Assembly: GCA_030639305.1 (NCBI GenBank) | Contig: DAOWCY010000146.1 | Coordinates: 1-18,210, forward strand | Direction of reading: 5' to 3' | Length of the DNA stretch: 18,210 nt | DNA from: JAGLQA01 sp023135565 | Lineage (GTDB): Bacteria; Acidobacteriota; Aminicenantia; UBA2199 | In this document: positions 14,300-18,210 of the stretch, piece by piece | Position numbering within the stretch: position 1 is the first letter of the stretch | Layout of the letters: each line of letters starts with the position of its first letter | Position numbers and translations under genes: made by a program | Notes under the pieces: model-generated | The model's database searches: none | Seen by the model: only the letters and a program-made list of their open reading frames with translations | Told to the model about the DNA's origin: nothing

Positions 14300-14320
14300 A
14301 AAAGGGACAGGCAAGAAATC
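14300..14320 (-). repeat. Second copy of the HEPN/MNT 3' motif
   Basis: On the minus strand this holds TTCTTGCCTGTCCC (14317-14304), flanked by GAT and TTTTC as at 2129-2149. It lies 17 bases past the HEPN stop and points the same way relative to its module as the first copy. Confidence 0.4.
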
Positions 14321-14334
14321 CTGCATGGAAGATT

Positions 14335-14718
14335 CTAAAAAAGACCCTCTATCTCCTCGATAAACAAATTTGCCGTATTGAGCCATTCCTTGATCTTCTC
14401 TTCCTCGAATTTAACAAAGTCACCATAATCTCCCTTTTGCCTGAATTCAAACATTCTTGAATAGAATTTTCCCATGTCCAGGTTAACCCTTTTCGTTTTA
14501 ATAAAATGCTTCTGAAAAAGTCCCATTACGCCGGTATGTTTCGAGGTTTTTAAACCTTCACGTAACAATAACGCATGTACTTCATAAAATAGGCCATAAT
14601 AGATACGATTGACTGAAGAAAAGAATCTCCTGTTTTCAAACAACAATTTTGCATCTTCAAGAGACTCCTTAGCTCTTTCTCTCCGGTAGTCTATTAGATC
14701 ACTTTTCCAGTTGTTCAA
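14335..14718 (-). CDS. HEPN-domain protein of the second HEPN/MNT pair
   Basis: This 127-residue helical protein has the HEPN pattern RAKESLEDAKLLFENRRFFS (15-34), SSVNRIYYGLFYEVHALLL (34-52), KHTGVMGLFQKHFIKT (60-75) and FEFRQKGDYGDF (90-101). This belongs to a different HEPN branch from the protein at 1422. No R-x4-6-H RNase motif is clear. The start is TTG at 14718 (AAGGA eight bases upstream), overlapping the nucleotidyltransferase stop as TTGA, so translation is coupled and low-level starts are expected. By analogy it would be the toxin or the modified partner of the MNT protein. Confidence 0.85.
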   Translation of the reverse strand: MNNWKSDLIDYRRERAKESLEDAKLLFENRRFFSSVNRIYYGLFYEVHALLLREGLKTSKHTGVMGLFQKHFIKTKRVNLDMGKFYSRMFEFRQKGDYGDFVKFEEEKIKEWLNTANLFIEEIEGLF

Positions 14719-15038
14719 ATGCGGATTCCTTCTTGTTGAATGTTCTCGTAAAGTGGCATCACCTTTGCACGGGGCGTTTCCCAGAAATCGTGCGAATAAA
14801 CAATCACTCCAAAAACAATATCATACTCTAATCCCACCTCGAAAGCTGCATCAAAGATTCGCTCCTCCAACGATATATCAACTTCCCCGGGAAAAAGCAC
14901 CAACACGTCAATGTCGGAAAACTCCCTGCTTTCACCTCTTGCCGTCGAACCGAAAAGCGTTAGCTCGATGTCCGAACCAAAGCGTTCCGCTAATCTCGAC
15001 TTTAACAAATCTAATGCTTCCTTTATCGCGCTGTTCAT
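14715..15038 (-). CDS. Minimal nucleotidyltransferase of the second HEPN/MNT pair
   Basis: This 107-residue protein has G30-S31-TARGESREFS-D42-I-D44, the standard MNT active site with both metal-binding Asp residues, and a later YDIVFGVIV strand (72-80) carrying D73. Family members transfer AMP or another nucleotide to the HEPN partner. I chose the ATG at 15038 (AGAGG seven bases upstream, promoter at 15067-15095) rather than the longer frame to 15338, which reads repeat DNA. Its order, MNT first then HEPN, is the reverse of the first module, as in many distinct HEPN/MNT lineages. Confidence 0.88.
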   Translation of the reverse strand: MNSAIKEALDLLKSRLAERFGSDIELTLFGSTARGESREFSDIDVLVLFPGEVDISLEERIFDAAFEVGLEYDIVFGVIVYSHDFWETPRAKVMPLYENIQQEGIRI

Positions 15039-15066
15039 GTTTCGCCTCTTTTTTATTAACATAACT

Positions 15067-15095
15067 ATAATAAAAGGTTTTTTTAAAAAAATCAA
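15067..15095 (-). promoter_or_regulatory. Promoter of the second MNT/HEPN operon
   Basis: On the minus strand, TTGATT (15095-15090), a 17-bp spacer and TATTAT (15072-15067), about 28 bases ahead of the MNT start codon. The spacer is almost pure A+T. Confidence 0.5.
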
Positions 15096-15125
15096 CCGGG
15101 AAAAGAATTTTATGTTATTATTTTT

Positions 15126-15262
15126 CCTCCGGCGGGGGTGCGGCGCACCCGTCCTATTAGCCCCGACATGCAAATCCTGATTCATGGGCCATAGATATTT
15201 ACGAATATCGCCCCTTATAGGCTCCCCACGCCGCAGCCTCTTGGCTGCGGGCACGTGCCCGC
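15126..15262 (+). repeat. Fragments of the repeat family and overlapping hairpins
   Basis: CCTCCGGCGGGGGTGCGGCGCACCC (partly shown, 15126-15150) and CTTATAGGCTCCCC resemble the other repeat units. Two hairpins overlap: CCGCAGCC/GGCTGCGG (15231-15238, 15243-15250) and GCGGGC/GCCCGC (15247-15252, 15257-15262). The second is followed by TTTTT, so it looks like a plus-strand terminator. The two share GCGG and so exclude each other. This fills most of the 299-base gap between the MNT and flavoprotein genes. Confidence 0.5.
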
Positions 15263-15302
15263 TTTTTGGAAAAAGGCAAGCGGCAGCCCCACACTTGCAC
15301 CC

Positions 15303-15331
15303 TTGAATTGTTGGGGGTTTTCCTGTAAAAT
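15303..15331 (+). promoter_or_regulatory. Promoter of the flavoprotein operon, predicted leaderless
   Basis: TTGAAT (15303-15308), a 17-bp spacer and TAAAAT (15326-15331) are followed by six bases and the ATG at 15338. No Shine-Dalgarno precedes the start. The geometry is identical to the promoters at 1387-1415 and 12747-12775. Confidence 0.58.
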
Positions 15332-15337
15332 ACCCCA

Positions 15338-16702
15338 ATGAATAAAGAGAAAAAATATAAATATATTATATTAGGCGCAGGCCCTTCAGGACTGAGTTTC
15401 GCTTTACGACTCCTGGAACTTGGAGAAGACTCTTTCCTGATCTTAGAAAAAGAAACGGAAGCCGGCGGCTTGTGCCGCAGCGCATCAGTAGACGGCACAC
15501 CGTTAGATATGGGCGGCGGACATTTTTTGGACGTCAGGAAAAAAAATGTGCTGGATTTTATTTTTACGTACCTGCCCGAAGAGGAATGGCAGCATTTTGA
15601 AAGAAAATCAACTATTCAACTACAGGAGTATAAGATCGACTTTCCTTTCGAATCGAATATCTGGCAATTCCCCAAAAAAATTCAAAAAGAGTATTTAGAT
15701 TCCATAGCTAAAGCCGGCTGCAATACAGGCCAGCCTATGCCGGAGAAATTCGAAGATTGGATCTATTGGAAATTGGGCGACAAAATCGCAGCGGACTATA
15801 TGATTCCATACAATAAAAAAATCTGGTCTATAGACTTAAACCGTTTAGGCGCTTACTGGCTTTATAAGCTTCCCAACGTTTCCTATGAAGATACGCTGTG
15901 GAGTTGTGAACATAACCGGCACAAAGGCGACATCCCGGCTCATGCCCGTTTCCTGTACCCCAAAAACTACGGCTGCGGCGAAGTGTGGAAACGGATGGCT
16001 GCTGCTTTAGCGGGAAAGATAGTATTCGATACACCGGTTCGCAGTCTCGATTTCGACAATTTGATAGTTAATGAAGAATATGAAGGCCGGATAATCGTAA
16101 ACACAGCGCCCTGGACTGAGCTGCTGGAATCGCCCGGTTTGCCCGGTTTTATCAAAACCGAAATAAACAGGCTGGAATATGCCTCTATCCAGGTGACTTA
16201 TTGCAGTGAGCATCCCGGCACGGACTCTCATTGGGTTTACATGCCTGATGAAGAGTTATCGCATCATCGTATTGTCTGCCGCTGTAATTTTAGCGCCGGA
16301 GCCAAAGGCTACTGGACTGAAACGAACACAAAAAGAGTAAACGCAGACGGTCAAAACGGTTCGCCCTCATCGGAAAGCGAAGCTAATCAAACCCCACTGA
16401 GTGGGGAAGCGTTTAGGGGGGGAAAAAGCGAAGCTAATCAGAAGTTTTTGGAAGTCCAGAAACCTTTTTTCAAAAAGGTTTTTGGCCGCCGGAGGCAAGA
16501 AAGCTGGTATCATGTGAACAAGTATGCTTACCCGGTCAACACCGTAGACAAGCCGCAAGCGATTAAAGCCATTCTTGATTGGTGCGAAAAGAAATCTGTT
16601 TTCGGTTTAGGCCGTTGGGGAGAATGGGAGCATGTAAATTCTGACGGCGCGGTAGAGAACGGCATGAATTTAGCGGAAAAGCTTTTTAAGGAAACGAAAT
16701 AA
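15338..16702 (+). CDS. UDP-galactopyranose-mutase-like FAD protein with repeat insertion
   Basis: This 454-residue flavoprotein has the dinucleotide-binding fold YIILGAGPSG (9-18), the ribose-binding E37, EAGGLCRS (41-48) and the conserved LDMGGGHF (56-63). The C-terminal FAD block GLGRWGEWEHVNSDGAVENG closes the family signature. It resembles UDP-galactopyranose mutases and related protoporphyrinogen/amine oxidases. With the glycosyltransferase starting one base after its stop, a sugar-nucleotide or glycan role is likely. Residues of about 335-388 are not family-like. They are encoded by repeat DNA (16374-16496) placed between YWTETNTK and SWYHVNKYAYPVN, and the frame is intact. Whether the enzyme tolerates the insertion is unknown. 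Confidence 0.85.
   Translation: MNKEKKYKYIILGAGPSGLSFALRLLELGEDSFLILEKETEAGGLCRSASVDGTPLDMGGGHFLDVRKKNVLDFIFTYLPEEEWQHFERKSTIQLQEYKIDFPFESNIWQFPKKIQKEYLDSIAKAGCNTGQPMPEKFEDWIYWKLGDKIAADYMIPYNKKIWSIDLNRLGAYWLYKLPNVSYEDTLWSCEHNRHKGDIPAHARFLYPKNYGCGEVWKRMAAALAGKIVFDTPVRSLDFDNLIVNEEYEGRIIVNTAPWTELLESPGLPGFIKTEINRLEYASIQVTYCSEHPGTDSHWVYMPDEELSHHRIVCRCNFSAGAKGYWTETNTKRVNADGQNGSPSSESEANQTPLSGEAFRGGKSEANQKFLEVQKPFFKKVFGRRRQESWYHVNKYAYPVNTVDKPQAIKAILDWCEKKSVFGLGRWGEWEHVNSDGAVENGMNLAEKLFKETK
16374..16496 (+). repeat. In-frame repeat insertion inside the flavoprotein gene
   Basis: It contains two direct copies of AAAGCGAAGCTAATCA (16374-16389, 16425-16440), exactly 51 bp (17 codons) apart. The hairpin CCCCAC/GTGGGG (16392-16397, 16401-16406) lies between them. 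Then comes the 56-bp unit 16441-16496, base-for-base identical to intergenic 4098-4153 and ending GGCCGCCGGAGGC. It encodes SEAN twice and then KFLEVQKPFFKKVFGRRRQ. Bases 16340-16373 may belong to the same insertion. Confidence 0.9.
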
Positions 16703-16703
16703 T

Positions 16704-17390
16704 ATGCGAATTACGCTGTGTATATTAACATTTAATGAAGTAGAAGGCTGCAAGCACGACGTACCTCAAATAGAAAGAGATAAATTCGAGGAAATTTACG
16801 CGGTAGATGCCGGCAGCAAAGACGGCACTATCGAATTTTTAGAGAAAGAGAACATCCCCGTCCACATCCAGCCCAAGAAAGGCTTGAACGCGGCCTGTGT
16901 GTATGCTTTTGAGAAGTGCACTACGGACGCTTTGATCTTTTTTCATCCCAAAGGCAGCGTCCCCGTGTCGGACACCCTGAAATTCAGACGGTATTTTGAA
17001 GAAGGTAACGGTCTGGTAGTCGCCGGTCGGATGATAAAAGGAGCCGTCAACGAAGAAGACTCCAAATTTTTCAAACCGCGTAAATGGTTTGTCAAAGGGC
17101 TGGCTGTGATAGCCGCCCTATTTTTCAAAAGGGAAGGCAATATGGTCTGGGATGTTTTGCAAGGTTTCAGAGGCGCTTCAGTTGAAGCTTTCAAAAAGAT
17201 CGACCCCGTTGATTACGGTTTATCAATCGACATCGAGATGGTCATTCGTTCTTATAAGAAGCGCATTAAAAGGATCGAATTCCCTACACAAGAATCTCCC
17301 CGCCTGGCCGGGCAGACGCATTTTAAAGCCCTGCCTACGGGCATAAAGCTTTTAAAATATCTAATGAAAGAGATTTTTAGGAAAGATTAA
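16704..17390 (+). CDS. Family 2 glycosyltransferase
   Basis: This 228-residue protein has a short GT-A fold: ITLCILTFNEVEG (3-15) is the nucleotide-binding start, DAGSKDGT (35-42) is the typical GT2 turn, and QGFRGASVEAFKKI and SIDIEMVIRSYKKR are the acceptor-side motifs. The usual DxD is replaced by FFHPKGSVP (79-87), so metal binding may differ. It resembles dolichol-phosphate-mannose-synthase-like enzymes without membrane helices. It begins one base after the flavoprotein stop, with AAGGA further upstream, so the pair is an operon. Its end overlaps the convergent gene at 17387 by four bases. Confidence 0.82.
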   Translation: MRITLCILTFNEVEGCKHDVPQIERDKFEEIYAVDAGSKDGTIEFLEKENIPVHIQPKKGLNAACVYAFEKCTTDALIFFHPKGSVPVSDTLKFRRYFEEGNGLVVAGRMIKGAVNEEDSKFFKPRKWFVKGLAVIAALFFKREGNMVWDVLQGFRGASVEAFKKIDPVDYGLSIDIEMVIRSYKKRIKRIEFPTQESPRLAGQTHFKALPTGIKLLKYLMKEIFRKD

Positions 17391-17971
17391 GCTATTTTAT
17401 CTCCTTCTTCTAAGGGGTTAAACTCTCCAGGTGCAACTCGTGGCGGTATGTTAATCAACTCTTCATACTCTTCTTCCCAGTCCCATCCCTCTTCTTTTTT
17501 TAGATTTTGTCTGAAATCTCTAATATGGAATGATATATACTTCTTTTCATGCACCAGGTCTTCAATTATAGGGTTGTGCTCCGTCAACAAAAGCTTAACA
17601 AGCGGTTTATGTTGATTCTCATATGCATCTTTGCCGATAAGTTTTCGCTTCCGGGCATGAATCACCGCATTACAATAGCCGATGCACAACTCCACAAAAG
17701 TATAGTATTTTACCCACTGTTTATTTTTTTTATTGCTTCCATCATATACTTGACGCAATTTTTCCGAGGTCCACTTCCTGCTGAGACTCAAAACTTCCGG
17801 GTGACCGATGCGAAAACTGATTAACTGGTCATAAAGATTACTTATCCGGGTGTAAGCCGACGCCTTCCGGTTCTTCCGTACCTGGACAAGTGCAATGAAA
17901 CTAAAGACCGCTGAAAGGAGTGCCGCTGTTCCCGCAACTAAAGCAGCAATAACTCCAGCATTTAAACTCAT
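17387..17971 (-). CDS. Unknown protein with N-terminal membrane anchor
   Basis: This 194-residue protein has one membrane helix near the N-terminus (about 6-30) followed by VRKNRK, so the rest should be cytoplasmic. The soluble part is helical and rich in charged residues. It includes SNLYDQLISFRIGHPEVLSL (44-63), then KYYTFVELCIGYCNAVIHARK and an acidic tail (WDWEEEYEELI). I do not recognise the family. It has AAGGAG six bases before the ATG and its own promoter. It is convergent with, and overlaps by four bases, the glycosyltransferase gene. Confidence 0.72.
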   Translation of the reverse strand: MSLNAGVIAALVAGTAALLSAVFSFIALVQVRKNRKASAYTRISNLYDQLISFRIGHPEVLSLSRKWTSEKLRQVYDGSNKKNKQWVKYYTFVELCIGYCNAVIHARKRKLIGKDAYENQHKPLVKLLLTEHNPIIEDLVHEKKYISFHIRDFRQNLKKEEGWDWEEEYEELINIPPRVAPGEFNPLEEGDKIA

Positions 17972-18020
17972 TTGGTCTCCTTCTATTTATAACCGACCCT
18001 GCATTAACATTTCCCTTGAT

Positions 18021-18049
18021 AGTATAGCAGAATAAAAACATAAAAACAA
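18021..18049 (-). promoter_or_regulatory. Promoter of the anchored unknown protein
   Basis: On the minus strand, TTGTTT (18049-18044), a 17-bp spacer and TATACT (18026-18021) preceded by TGC (extended -10). The leader would be about 43 bases. Confidence 0.5.
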
Positions 18050-18210
18050 CACTTTTTTTCGTAATTGTTCAGTTTTGATGGTCTCGTAAAAAGTCATTTC
18101 GCGAAATATTGTTAAAAACAAACTATTTCTCTAAATCTCACCCGAATTGTTGTTTTTGGGGATATTTTTGAGAATATTCCGGCATATAGAAAAAATAAAA
18201 TATCTCCTGT
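18050..18210. other. Non-coding window end
   Basis: No gene is visible. TTCAGTTTTGATGGTCTCG and TAAAAAGTCATTTC (18067-18101) look like a dispersed-repeat type found in other bacteria, and TTCAGTTTTG recalls the terminal repeat of the MITE-like elements. Both resemblances are too short to call. Confidence 0.25.

Noticed and set aside
1422..14335. ATGGAAGATTC shared by the HEPN start (1422) and a site at 14325
   Set aside because: An 11-base match is expected by chance many times in a window of this size.
14123..14386. Minus-strand 87-codon frame across the palindrome array
   Set aside because: Its product is a translation of the palindromes (repeats of TTN..G) and overlaps the HEPN gene in another frame.
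18067..18101. Fourth MITE end near the window edge
   Set aside because: Only TTCAGTTTTG matches the terminal repeat; the following sequence differs and the partner end is not visible.

Overview
The window looks like the chromosome of an uncultured, Gram-negative-type bacterium with moderate G+C. It has Sec and Tat export signals, standard genetic code and E. coli-like -35/-10 promoters. Quinoprotein-like beta-propellers beside polyferredoxin-type membrane proteins are common in PVC/FCB relatives and candidate phyla, but the sequence alone does not fix the taxon. No rRNA, tRNA or CRISPR was seen.

Layout. (1) 1-2100 is an accessory, repeat-rich stretch with a ParE/RHH toxin-antitoxin pair (minus strand) and a HEPN/MNT pair (plus strand). 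(2) 2167-10185 is a minus-strand redox cluster. In transcription order it encodes a secreted PQQ-like propeller, a membrane-anchored propeller, an anchored NHL-like propeller, a Tat-type polyferredoxin with four Cys clusters, a NapH/CcoG-like membrane Fe-S protein and a third, three-helix membrane propeller. Spacings and overlaps between the middle four are very short, so they probably form one transcript. I infer a periplasmic electron-transfer chain whose substrate cannot be read from the sequence. (3) 10537-13973 holds an SbcD/Mre11-like phosphoesterase, an orphan RHH antitoxin, a PD-(D/E)XK nuclease with an overlapping 57-residue ORF, and a DinB-type polymerase. (4) 14163-15100 holds a strong promoter followed by three 15-bp palindromes spaced exactly 21 bp apart, then a second HEPN/MNT pair. 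(5) 15338-17390 is a two-gene operon for a UDP-galactopyranose-mutase-like flavoprotein and a family 2 glycosyltransferase, followed by a convergent membrane-anchored unknown.

The most striking feature is a family of small palindromic repeats, recognisable by GCCTCCGGCGG/CCGCCGGAGGC ends, found both between genes and inside genes. Inside genes they keep the frame and add peptide segments to three proteins (the NapH-like protein, the NHL protein at both ends, and the flavoprotein), much like the Rickettsia palindromic elements. A 56-bp unit in the flavoprotein gene is identical to an intergenic copy more than 12 kb away. Hairpin arms differ between copies in compensating ways. Some units sit inside larger elements with CTATTCAGTT terminal inverted repeats (MITE-like).

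A second pattern is regulatory. Three unrelated genes (HEPN at 1422, nuclease at 12740, flavoprotein at 15338) have the same arrangement: -35, 17 bp, -10, 6 bp, ATG, with no Shine-Dalgarno. This predicts leaderless mRNAs.
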